NCBI GenBank assembly: GCA_934435195.1
Contig: CAKSAJ010000026.1
Coordinates: 1 to 38,062 of the forward strand
DNA length: 38,062 nucleotides
Direction of reading: 5' to 3'
DNA from: an uncultured Schaedlerella sp.
GTDB taxonomy: Bacteria > Bacillota > Clostridia > Lachnospirales > Lachnospiraceae
Below, one piece after another: positions 8,276 through 15,925 of this stretch. The notes under the pieces are model-generated. The model was not told the origin of the DNA and did no database searches. It saw only the letters and a list, made by a program, of their open reading frames with translations. The position numbers and the translations under genes are program-made. Each line of letters starts with the position of its first letter. Position 1 is the first letter of the stretch.

Positions 8276-8601
8276 TTAATCGCCAATATAATTCTTCATC
8301 ATAATGTGATGTTTTCTAAGTGTTTGTCCTACTTCATACCCTGGGTCATATTTGTCTGCACCTTCATATTCGCTTAAGAGATATCCGTCCCAATTTTGTT
8401 TTTTAAGCAATTCAATAATTTCTTTATAAGGAATCGTTGTCTCTTCAAACTCATCACTCATATTGATAAATTTTGCATGACAACAGTAAATATATGGCAG
8501 TAATGGAATCAAATCTTCTGGTACGTTTGGAGTATAGTTTGGATCACGATATTCTCCTTCTGAAAATTCTGTACGGAAAACACTAAAATCTATGTTCAGT
8601 T
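8276..8601 (-). pseudogene. C-glycoside deglycosidase alpha subunit, 3' fragment of duplicate
   Basis: An open frame reads NIDFSVFRTEFSEGEYRDP and PNVPEDLIPLLPYIYCCHAK, through to NYIGD, nearly identical to the last 107 residues of the intact alpha gene at 9555-10427. Similarity stops abruptly at about 8601, in the middle of the codons for LNIDFS, with a TAA directly in front. The first metal-site Glu (E155 in the intact copy) and the N-terminal two thirds of the barrel are absent, so no active enzyme is expected. A TTG at 8510-8512 could start a 78-residue peptide, but this is unlikely to matter. Confidence 0.85.
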
Positions 8602-8654
8602 AAATCCTATATAAATTATTCAGGTCAATTTCTCAGACAATAATACTCCACTAT

Positions 8655-9023
8655 TTAAAACTGTCCATTTGGATTATTACACTCCATATCATCCACACGC
8701 ATCGTACAGTCCCAATGCTCTGCCAGTTTTCCATCTCTCAGACGATAGAGGTCAAATACCTTGACTACTACGCCGCCATCCATCTCACACTTGAAAAACA
8801 TACATACCATATCTCCGTCTTCCAGACACTTGATCGTTGTTGTTTTCGGATGTCCTTGCAGAAATCCTTTAAAGAATTCGATAAATCCTTCTTTACCATC
8901 TGCAACTTCCGGTGAATGCTGTTTATAATCATCCCACATCAGGTCATCTAGTTCTGACAAATCACCCGCATTGAATACACGCTCATAAAAATATTCTACT
9001 ATTTCTTTGTTTGTTCGTTTCAT
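8655..9023 (-). CDS. SnoaL-like / NTF2-fold protein
   Basis: A 122-residue single-domain protein of the NTF2-like (SnoaL) superfamily. The family pattern is clear: NKEIVEYFYERVFNAGDLSELDDLMWDD at the start, YKQHSPEVADGKEGFIEFF, and FDLYRLRDGKLAEHWD at the end. Small proteins of this fold are isomerases, cyclases, dehydratases or ligand binders. The conserved QHSP and EHWD residues line the pocket. It sits between the two deglycosidase copies on the same strand, 76 bases after the intact beta gene. It could handle the aglycone or the 3-oxo-sugar; the real substrate is unknown. RBS-like AAGGGCGG lies upstream. Confidence 0.8.
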   Translation of the reverse strand: MKRTNKEIVEYFYERVFNAGDLSELDDLMWDDYKQHSPEVADGKEGFIEFFKGFLQGHPKTTTIKCLEDGDMVCMFFKCEMDGGVVVKVFDLYRLRDGKLAEHWDCTMRVDDMECNNPNGQF

Positions 9024-9099
9024 TTCTTATCCGCCCTTCTACTTTTTAATAGTTATTATAGTTCAATCATTTACTATTTCTTCTTTATTTTAATTGCAT

Positions 9100-9540
9100 T
9101 TATACAATCAACAATCTTCTCTCATTTACATGATGTCCGAACTCTGGCATAAAGATAAATGCTTCCTCATCTGGATTTAAACTATCCTGCATAATCGGCG
9201 GCATATAAGATGAAGTAAAGCAGAATCCATATTTCAGATCATGGAATCCCTGGGAAAGTCCTCCCTCTTTCTTTACTTTCAATACTGCCGGTGCAGTCAC
9301 ATCCCAATGTGTCTGGAAATTTGATTTCATTTCTTCATATGTATAATCTTCACCATGAATATTCCAGATAATATCTTCTTTTTCAAATCGTTCTCCGTCT
9401 ACAAATAATGTTCCAGGTCTAATCTGGCTTAAGAAGATTCCTCTATAATATGGAAGTCTGATCTTGAACTGAAATCCTGTTACATTTCCATCTTTCTTTG
9501 TATTACGAAATCCTACAGACTGTATTACTTCTCTTTCCAT
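9100..9540 (-). CDS. C-glycoside deglycosidase beta subunit (DUF6379)
   Basis: A 146-residue protein of the small beta-sandwich family that partners the TIM-barrel subunit in 3-oxo-C-glycoside cleaving enzymes (puerarin-type DgpB). Recognisable stretches are FQFKIRLPYYRGIFLSQIRP, FEKEDIIWNIHGEDYTYEEM and FIFMPEFGHHVNERRL. AGGAGG precedes the ATG. It follows the alpha gene by 14 bases, so the two are co-transcribed as expected for a complex. The required sugar-3-oxidising dehydrogenase (Gfo/Idh/MocA type) is not in this window. Family assignment is from memory of this recently described group. Confidence 0.82.
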   Translation of the reverse strand: MEREVIQSVGFRNTKKDGNVTGFQFKIRLPYYRGIFLSQIRPGTLFVDGERFEKEDIIWNIHGEDYTYEEMKSNFQTHWDVTAPAVLKVKKEGGLSQGFHDLKYGFCFTSSYMPPIMQDSLNPDEEAFIFMPEFGHHVNERRLLIV

Positions 9541-9554
9541 TTTTTGAATCCTCC

Positions 9555-10427
9555 TTAATCGCCAATATAATTTTTCATCATAATATGATGTTTTCTAAGT
9601 GTTTGTCCTACTTCGTATCCTGGATCATATTTATCTGCACCTTCGTACTCACTTAACAGATATCCATCCCAATTATGTTCTTTGAGCAACTCAATAATCT
9701 CTTTATAAGGAATTGTTGTCTCTTCGAACTCATCACTCATATTAATAAATTTTGCATGGCAACAGTAAATATATGGCAATAATGGAATCAGATCTTCTGG
9801 TACATTTGGTGTGTAATTTGGATCACGATAATCGCCTTCTGAAAATTCTGTACGGAATACACTGAAGTCAATGTTCAATCCAAAATTCTTTGTTCCTGTT
9901 TCTTTGATAAAATCAACGTAATCCGTTACCATCTTTCCCTTCAGATTAGAAGGTGTATGGATTTCAGGACACATCTTGATTCCCAGTTCTTCTGCAAGAG
10001 GCAATGCCATCTTGATAATTTCACGCCAGTTCTTTACTGGTTCCAGTGCATCATTGATTACCGGCATCTTTGTTCTCATAACTGTAAATCCGAGGCGATG
10101 TGCCAGACGGATATCTCTTGCCAGCATCTCATAAGATTCTTCTGTTGTCAGATCACGATATCCTAATACATGCGAATCAATCCAGTTACCATATTCAATC
10201 GGAACAATTTCATATTTGTCACACAGACGGAACCATTTTTCCACCCATTCATCTGTCGGGTTTGGATAATTTTCAATGTGTGTGTTTGCAAGGATCTCAA
10301 TTCCGTGAGCTCCCATATCATGTAAATCTTCAAAACATTCTTCCAATGACTTTGTCAGCCCAAACTCTGCTGAATAGCTGTACAATGCAACTCCACGTTT
10401 TGGTCCTTTTCTATCATACTGATACAT
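9555..10427 (-). CDS. C-glycoside deglycosidase alpha subunit / sugar phosphate isomerase-epimerase family
   Basis: A 290-residue xylose-isomerase-like TIM barrel (AP_endonuc_2 fold). Likely metal ligands are seen at the usual strand ends: E155 in MCPEIHTPS, D187 in GLNIDFSVF, H224 in YCCHAKFIN, and E260 or E262 in LLSEYEGAD. With the beta subunit next door this matches DgpC-like enzymes, which use a divalent metal to break the C-C or C-O glycosidic bond of 3-oxo-glycosides by elimination. A generic sugar isomerase/epimerase is the alternative, but the beta partner argues against it. AGGAGG precedes the ATG. A second truncated copy lies 1 kb downstream. Confidence 0.82.
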   Translation of the reverse strand: MYQYDRKGPKRGVALYSYSAEFGLTKSLEECFEDLHDMGAHGIEILANTHIENYPNPTDEWVEKWFRLCDKYEIVPIEYGNWIDSHVLGYRDLTTEESYEMLARDIRLAHRLGFTVMRTKMPVINDALEPVKNWREIIKMALPLAEELGIKMCPEIHTPSNLKGKMVTDYVDFIKETGTKNFGLNIDFSVFRTEFSEGDYRDPNYTPNVPEDLIPLLPYIYCCHAKFINMSDEFEETTIPYKEIIELLKEHNWDGYLLSEYEGADKYDPGYEVGQTLRKHHIMMKNYIGD

Positions 10428-10552
10428 TTTTCTTCCTCCTTGTCTCGTTTACCTGTTTCCTTATCGTTGACTTTATCTTATCCTTTTTCGCAATGTTTTT
10501 CTTCTCTTCATTTTCAAAATGTTTTCCTATTTTTGCAGTTTACATAAAAAAT

Positions 10553-10601
10553 CAGATACAACACGCAACATTTTGTTATCATTTATTGCGTGTTGTATCT
10601 G
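10553..10601 (-). terminator. Terminator after the AraC-GH39 gene
   Basis: The 16-base arms CAGATACAACACGCAA and TTGCGTGTTGTATCTG are perfect, with a 17-base loop. On the minus strand the stem is followed by ATTTTTTATG. It separates the regulator at 10615 from the deglycosidase operon, which must therefore have its own promoter within 10428-10552. Confidence 0.85.
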
Positions 10602-10614
10602 TTTTCATATATTG

Positions 10615-12648
10615 TTATTCTTCATCTTTTGACACATGTAACAATACAATTTCATGTGGATTTAATGTCATACTGATCTTCAGTGTTTTATCAGTTGATT
10701 GTGCCTTTTCCATCCGGCGTTCCGGCTGTGTAATTTCTCTTAAATATTTCATATCATCATTTGTAATTGTCTCTTCATATTGAAACTTCTTCCATTCGTC
10801 CAGAATACTTCCCTTTTCCTGACAGATTCGATTCGAGGTAATCGTATATCTGCCATCCTTCTCTAAATTCTTCAATATTAAATTGGCATGGATTTCCTGT
10901 TCATCTGTAAATATTTCTTTTATTTTTTCTGGCGAACTCACGGATTCCTGTTCTACAGAATACCAGCTGCTATACCACTGATAATGAAATCCAATAATAT
11001 GATATGCTTCTTTTCCGATTTCTTTTGTAACAATCAATTGCTCATTTTTCGCAATCAGTTCTTCTCCTAATTGATTCAAAAATTGTAATGCAAAATAAAC
11101 CGGCTTTCGAATCGTATCTTTTGTAATCAGACCGCTTCCGCCATTTGCAATGCGCTTTGTGTCGAAATAATTGCTCACCCAGTCAGAGCCCATCCATAGA
11201 CATACCATATCAGCCTTCGAAAGCATTTCTATAATCTTCTTTGTTACATAGGTCGCCCGGAAACAAGAATCATTTAAGAAGTTTCGATTAGAAATCGAAT
11301 TGTTCCACTCAACTACATATAATGGAGTATCTTCCATCTGTTCTTCTTCCATAATCTTCTGGATTGAACATAATTTTTCACATTCATAATTCTTTGATGC
11401 AGTAGGATAATATTTTGTCTTGTTCTCTTTTTGTACAGTATCATATGGAAATAACAATGCCGTAATAAAGTCCGGTAAACAATCATGTTCTCTACTATAT
11501 TGTAAGTACAGTTTTAAGAAGTCCTCATTATTTGTAACATCTGACGGTCCTCCAACACTGGATTTCGGAAGTATCTGCTTGATGATCTTATAAGATATCT
11601 CATAACATTCTTTATAATCATACTGCTTATCTATGTAATATTGATTCTTCCCAAGATGAACAATATCGCTGGAAAGTTCGAATTTCCATTGCTCCACTTC
11701 TTCTTTTCCATATCGTTTTGTGATATGGCGTATAAAATCCTCCAGCATTGCCATCCAAGTCTCTTTCGACTGAAATACAATACATTCTTCCTCGAAATAT
11801 AATGTATTGCCCATAGACGATAATGCTGTATCCGGTCTTCTCCCCAGATCCATAAATGGTTCAATATGATGAGACACCAGAAAATCAAGTGCCAGATCAA
11901 TCAAGTCATAATTGTAATTTCCAATTGTCTTTCCATCTGTAATCATCATCTTTTTTGAAAAGATATTCCAGATCCGGACATAAGGGAATCCTAAGTTTTC
12001 TGTCAAATAAACCGTATGATATTGCAAATTTGCAAGCGTCAGATTATAAATAGAGCCAATATTTACCGTCTGATTCCAGTTCTTGACTAATTTTGTTTTT
12101 CTTTTTGTGTTCGCTTCTAAAACTTCTTTGTTTGTTTTGATAGATAAATTTTTATTTCTATCGAAATAATTTTCATTCTTTTCTTTGAGAGTATGCTCTT
12201 TTTCTAATTCTTGCTTTTTATGTTCTCGATACTCTACTGGGGTGCATTCATAGTATTGCCGGAAAACACGATTCAACACCGGTGCATTAGAGAATCCATT
12301 ATCAACTGCAATTTTCGTAACTGTCTTTGAGGTTGTAACCAGTTCCTCCGTTGCAAAATGAATTCGTACCCGATTTAAGAACTCTGCAAATTTCATTCCT
12401 GTTTGCTTTTGAAACAGTCTTGATAATGTAGAAGTTGCTGTAAATAGTTCACCGGCTAATTCAGACAAACTCAGATGGTTTTTATAATTCTCACTTACAT
12501 AATCAATAATCCGACGCATACGAATATCATCCGAGTCAGTCTGAAGCGTCCCCTGGGATGTGATCCATACCGACACAGAACTTTGAACGATGTAGTTGCG
12601 TTCTGATCTAGTTTTCTGATTATTTCCTATTTGAATCCAATTTTCCAT
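10615..12648 (-). CDS. AraC-type HTH regulator fused to GH39-like domain, cupin missing
   Basis: A protein of 677 residues from the ATG at 12646-12648, chosen because AAGGAG lies 4-5 bases upstream; the longer reading only adds repeat-derived MSQKLRPQWLS. Two AraC helix-turn-helix motifs fill roughly residues 45-145 (LSLSELAGELFTATSTLSRLF, VDNGFSNAPVLNRVF). A GH39-like TIM barrel and beta domain follow to the end. The usual N-terminal cupin (about 150 residues in the homologue at 26161) is absent, and a palindromic repeat lies right upstream, suggesting 5' loss. The Glu of PLYVVEWNN aligns with the GH39 nucleophile, but the acid/base NEP motif reads FELSSD, so the domain probably senses rather than cuts sugar. 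Confidence 0.82.
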   Translation of the reverse strand: MENWIQIGNNQKTRSERNYIVQSSVSVWITSQGTLQTDSDDIRMRRIIDYVSENYKNHLSLSELAGELFTATSTLSRLFQKQTGMKFAEFLNRVRIHFATEELVTTSKTVTKIAVDNGFSNAPVLNRVFRQYYECTPVEYREHKKQELEKEHTLKEKNENYFDRNKNLSIKTNKEVLEANTKRKTKLVKNWNQTVNIGSIYNLTLANLQYHTVYLTENLGFPYVRIWNIFSKKMMITDGKTIGNYNYDLIDLALDFLVSHHIEPFMDLGRRPDTALSSMGNTLYFEEECIVFQSKETWMAMLEDFIRHITKRYGKEEVEQWKFELSSDIVHLGKNQYYIDKQYDYKECYEISYKIIKQILPKSSVGGPSDVTNNEDFLKLYLQYSREHDCLPDFITALLFPYDTVQKENKTKYYPTASKNYECEKLCSIQKIMEEEQMEDTPLYVVEWNNSISNRNFLNDSCFRATYVTKKIIEMLSKADMVCLWMGSDWVSNYFDTKRIANGGSGLITKDTIRKPVYFALQFLNQLGEELIAKNEQLIVTKEIGKEAYHIIGFHYQWYSSWYSVEQESVSSPEKIKEIFTDEQEIHANLILKNLEKDGRYTITSNRICQEKGSILDEWKKFQYEETITNDDMKYLREITQPERRMEKAQSTDKTLKISMTLNPHEIVLLHVSKDEE

Positions 12649-12662
12649 ATTTCTCCTTGAAA

Positions 12663-12707
12663 GCCATTGGGGACGGAGTTTTTGGCTCAATCAGCGTCCC
12701 TAATGGT
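12663..12707. repeat. Palindromic repeat family 2 (SQKLRP-type), copy A
   Basis: A 45-base element whose ends GCCATTGGGGAC and GTCCCTAATGGT pair fully in RNA (two G-U pairs). The inner part contains CGGAGTTTTTGGCTCAAT. The minus strand reads as SQKLRPQWLS and creates a false N-terminal extension for the regulator at 10615. It matches copy B at 19064-19108 at 37 of 45 positions, with stem pairing largely kept. Confidence 0.75.
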
Positions 12708-12731
12708 CATTTATTTTGAATAAATCCACAT

Positions 12732-12977
12732 TTATCTTTTTACGTGCTGTACCATACCCAACACAGTTTCATTTGCATTGGTAATCTCCAGTTGAATTTC
12801 AGGATATCTGTTCTGAAATACTTGAAATACTTCATCTGCAAATCCATCTTCCAGTGGTGCAAACATATCAAAAACCTCCTTTAATGTATGCGCCGCATCA
12901 TTTTCCAATTTCATAACAACCATCGTTCCAATTGATTGAAGCTTTGTATAATATGCAATTAAATGTGATTGTATCAA
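12732..12977 (-). pseudogene. Unrecognised open frame, probable gene remnant
   Basis: An 81-codon frame that could start at TTG 12977. The same frame stays open, without a start codon, back to about 13055 (EDIHQLLQDVSKQSVF, then TAGRYIEEQ). No ribosome site is visible. It contains AAHTLKEVFDMFAPLEDGF and FQNRYPEIQLEITNANETV. The second stretch faintly recalls the start of a LysR-type effector domain, but I would not assign a family. It sits between a broken regulator and a GPH transporter next to a dispersed repeat, so decayed sequence is the best reading. Confidence 0.35.
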
Positions 12978-13145
12978 TTGTTCTTCTATATATCTTCCTG
13001 CAGTAAATACACTTTGTTTTGAAACATCTTGTAATAGTTGATGAATATCTTCAATTTAGCACATTTATCATAAAACTTCAATTTTGTTTTTTGAAAATCA
13101 ACTTGACCGACTTGACTGCAAACTAAGTCTTTTTTAGATAAATTT

Positions 13146-13184
13146 CAGGAAGGGGATGACTCAAAACGAGTCATCCCCTTCCTG
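13146..13184. terminator. Strong hairpin downstream of GPH transporter gene
   Basis: Arms CAGGAAGGGGATGACTC and GAGTCATCCCCTTCCTG make a perfect 17-bp GC-rich stem with a 5-base loop, 63 bases beyond the transporter stop. T-tracts are weak on both strands (AAATTTATC on minus, TCTTAGGTCTTTT on plus). It may act as a terminator or as an RNA-stabilising 3' hairpin. Confidence 0.6.
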
Positions 13185-13246
13185 TCTTAGGTCTTTTAGC
13201 TTCTGTACTCCCCTTCGAAGTTAATCATCAGAGACTAAATCATTCC

Positions 13247-14596
13247 TTATTTTTTTTCGTCTAACCGTGCACGAATTTCTGCATTCTTTTCAGCATTTAA
13301 TGGATATAAAGCCAATGGAATCAATGATAATAAATAAAAAATTCCAAAAACAAGATTCGCTGAAATATTAATTCCCTGTAGTGCTCTTGCTGACTGCTGT
13401 GCATTAGCAACATATCCAAAACCACTCATTACAAGTAACGCAAGAGATGGTCCAATTGCTCCACCAATCTTAGTAGATAAAGATACCGCTGCATACGAAA
13501 TTCCATCCGAACGAATTCCTGTCTTATCTTCCTGATAGTCAATTGCTTCTGGAATCATTGACATTGGAATCGGTGCATTAAATCCAAAGAAACCATATAG
13601 TGCATGTAATATAATAATTGCTGTAGTATTACTTGCAGGAACAAAATACATGATAATAAGTGATAATCCTGAACCTATAAAACCAATTGCACAGAATTTT
13701 TTCTTTCCAAGTTTCACAACTAGATTTTTTGTCACAAGTATACCAATAATTGACATTACTGATGGAAGTGCCATGCAAACAGAAATCAAATCTGGTCTTC
13801 CTAAATAATAAATAATGTAATAGATTACAATCCCCAATCTCCCAAAAAACGCGAGCATACATAAAAACATTGTCGCAAATACCAAAAGAAGGGGACGATT
13901 TGACAATACACTTTTTAAGCTTGTAGCAATTGATACATTTGTACTAGATTTTTTTGGTTTAATCGTTTCCTTACAATTCGCATAGAGTAAATAAAACAAC
14001 GGAATAGAACAAACTGCATAAATTATTGCTACCAACTGATAACCTTTTGCTGTATATGTTGTTCCGCCTGATACCTTAGTCAATATCATTGGTGTTATCA
14101 TACTTAATCCTACCGACGCAACATATGTTCCAATCATTCTAAAACTATTTAACTGAGCAATGTCATCTGGATCAGTTGTCATGACTGTAGAAAGTGAGCC
14201 ATAAGATACATTTACTACCGTATATAACATTCCCCATAAAATATATGTAACAGCTGCCCATATAACAGACGATGTGCCACCAATTCCTACTTTAGTAAAT
14301 ACAAGCACTGCTGATATTGCTAAAAAAGGGGTAAAATAAAAAATGTAAGGTCTGAATCTTCCTTTTTTTGTATTGGTCCTCTCTGCAATTGCTCCAAACA
14401 TAGGATCATTAATTCCATCCCATATTTTTGCTACTAAAAACATAATCGAAACTATTACAGGTGCAATTCCTACAATATCCGTATAAAAAATACTTAGATA
14501 ACTTGACATTAACGTATTGGTTAAATTACTTGCAAAATCTCCAAGTCCATATGCATATATTGCTCTTTTAGGCAATTTTCCACTCTTTGTCGTCAT
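13247..14596 (-). CDS. GPH-family sugar:cation symporter
   Basis: A protein of 449 residues from the ATG at 14594-14596, set by GGGAG 8 bases upstream; the extension to 14620 has no site. It is a 12-helix membrane protein of the glycoside-pentoside-hexuronide family (MelB-like). Conserved loops are seen: YGLGDFASNL, WDGINDPMFGAIAERTNTKKGRFRPY and PEAIDYQEDKTGIRSDGI. It would import a small glycoside with Na+ or H+. It is divergent from the AraC gene at 14864, and a perfect palindrome lies in its 5' leader, so local control by that regulator or a LacI-type protein is likely. The GH78 rhamnosidase nearby suggests a rhamnose-containing substrate, but this is inference. Confidence 0.9.
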   Translation of the reverse strand: MTTKSGKLPKRAIYAYGLGDFASNLTNTLMSSYLSIFYTDIVGIAPVIVSIMFLVAKIWDGINDPMFGAIAERTNTKKGRFRPYIFYFTPFLAISAVLVFTKVGIGGTSSVIWAAVTYILWGMLYTVVNVSYGSLSTVMTTDPDDIAQLNSFRMIGTYVASVGLSMITPMILTKVSGGTTYTAKGYQLVAIIYAVCSIPLFYLLYANCKETIKPKKSSTNVSIATSLKSVLSNRPLLLVFATMFLCMLAFFGRLGIVIYYIIYYLGRPDLISVCMALPSVMSIIGILVTKNLVVKLGKKKFCAIGFIGSGLSLIIMYFVPASNTTAIIILHALYGFFGFNAPIPMSMIPEAIDYQEDKTGIRSDGISYAAVSLSTKIGGAIGPSLALLVMSGFGYVANAQQSARALQGINISANLVFGIFYLLSLIPLALYPLNAEKNAEIRARLDEKK

Positions 14597-14624
14597 AACT
14601 TTCTCCCTACTTTCTAGCATTTAC

Positions 14625-14638
14625 TTGATTGCAATCAA
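14625..14638. promoter_or_regulatory. Perfect 14-base palindrome, candidate operator
   Basis: TTGATTGCAATCAA lies 29 bases upstream of the GPH transporter start, between the divergent transporter and AraC genes. The form suits a LacI-type dimer or a catabolite-repression site, though the centre is GC rather than the CG usual for cre sites. The remaining interval to 14863 holds a TATACT -10-like box at about 14811 for the AraC gene. Confidence 0.4.
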
Positions 14639-14863
14639 AAATGTTTTTACTGTTGTCTTCGTGCACTTTATATTTACAGTAATGTTTACAAATACAGTTT
14701 ATTATAATTTGCTTATTTTTCACAATCGACTATCTTTAGATTATGAATGATTTTTTTTTACATATCTGTTTTTTTCACTCAGATTAATTTTCAAATCTCT
14801 CTTCATTTGTTATACTATTTTCATAAAGGATACACTACCCATACGTAGCTGGAGGTTTACAAA

Positions 14864-15925
14864 ATGAAATATACAAAAGATGATTTATTAGCTTACTTAA
14901 GCAATTACAATGATGACGAACTATTCTATAAAGAAGTTTATTTACGACGAAAACAGTCTAAGGAAAGTTTTTCTCAGTACCTCGCAACATTGAATAAAGA
15001 TTATCTTCTTCTGCATGATTTATATGTTCCCGAATTCTTTCCGAATAACGAATTTTTTACCTGCCGCCTTCTTGAAGATAAACTTTTTTTCAAAATTCCC
15101 GGAGATATTAAGATTTCCAAACACAATCGTTATTCTCCTGCTTTTCTTCACGAACATGAATATATTGAAATTCTCTATATTTATTCTGGAAGTTGTTCCA
15201 GTACAATTCAGAACCGTGATTTTGAATTGCATACAGGTGATTTATGTATTATTCCTCAAAATACATCTCATAGCGTCGCAATTTACGATGATAGTATCGC
15301 ACTCAACATTATGATTCGCTCCCAGACATTTCAAAATACATTTTATACGATTTTTGACTCGGAAAATATTTTAACGCACTTTTTTTCTCATATATTAAAT
15401 AATCATACTTTTGGAAACTATTTAATCTTTCACACAAGCTCTGATCCTGATATACGTTCAGCCATCGAAACTATGTTTATTGAATATTTGGGGCACGAAA
15501 AATATAGTTCCAGTATCCTTCGTAATTATTTAAGTTATTTTTGGGGAATCCTTCTTCGTCATCATGAAACTCATATTACAAGTTTCTTAACTGATTCAGA
15601 AACTACTATTCCAATTGCTGCAATCATGAACTATATGAATGAAAATTATCATTCTTTAACCCTTTCTGATGTCGCAACTCATTTTGGATTTAATGTTTCG
15701 TATTTTAGTACTTTGCTAAAAAAAATTACTGGAAAAACTTTTTCTCAACTTATTAAGGAAATTAAATTAACAAAAGCTCAGTATGCGTTAGAACACACTG
15801 AGCTTACTATTGATTCTATTTGTGAAATTGTAGGCTATAATAATAAAGAACATTTCATGCGAACATTCAAGAAAAATTTTCACATTACTCCCGGAGAATA
15901 TCGAAAACAATTTCGTCCCTACTAA
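14864..15925 (+). CDS. AraC-family transcriptional regulator
   Basis: A 353-residue regulator. Residues about 85-165 form a cupin sensor (PAFLHEHEYIEILYIYSGSCS, GDLCIIPQNTSHS). The last 100 residues form the two-HTH AraC domain (LTLSDVATHFGFNVSYFSTLLKKITG; DSICEIVGYNNKEHFMRTFKKNF; TPGEYR). An additional N-terminal segment of about 70 residues is shared with the AraC protein at 31493. GGAGG precedes the ATG. It is divergent from the GPH transporter and convergent with the GH78 gene, whose stop codon overlaps its own by 3 bases. It most likely controls the transporter and the rhamnosidase in response to a sugar. Confidence 0.92.
   Translation: MKYTKDDLLAYLSNYNDDELFYKEVYLRRKQSKESFSQYLATLNKDYLLLHDLYVPEFFPNNEFFTCRLLEDKLFFKIPGDIKISKHNRYSPAFLHEHEYIEILYIYSGSCSSTIQNRDFELHTGDLCIIPQNTSHSVAIYDDSIALNIMIRSQTFQNTFYTIFDSENILTHFFSHILNNHTFGNYLIFHTSSDPDIRSAIETMFIEYLGHEKYSSSILRNYLSYFWGILLRHHETHITSFLTDSETTIPIAAIMNYMNENYHSLTLSDVATHFGFNVSYFSTLLKKITGKTFSQLIKEIKLTKAQYALEHTELTIDSICEIVGYNNKEHFMRTFKKNFHITPGEYRKQFRPY

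Noticed and set aside
10100..10783. 227-codon plus-strand ORF opposite the deglycosidase alpha gene and the end of the AraC-GH39 gene
   Set aside because: It runs antisense across two real genes and a perfect terminator, has no ribosome site and a hydrophobic, Cys/Phe/Ser-rich composition typical of antisense frames.
12649..12690. N-terminal extension MSQKLRPQWLSRRN of the AraC-GH39 regulator
   Set aside because: These codons come from a palindromic repeat; a good AAGGAG site supports the ATG at 12648 instead.
15020..15232. 70-codon minus-strand ORF inside the AraC gene
   Set aside because: Antisense to a conserved cupin region and without a start site.
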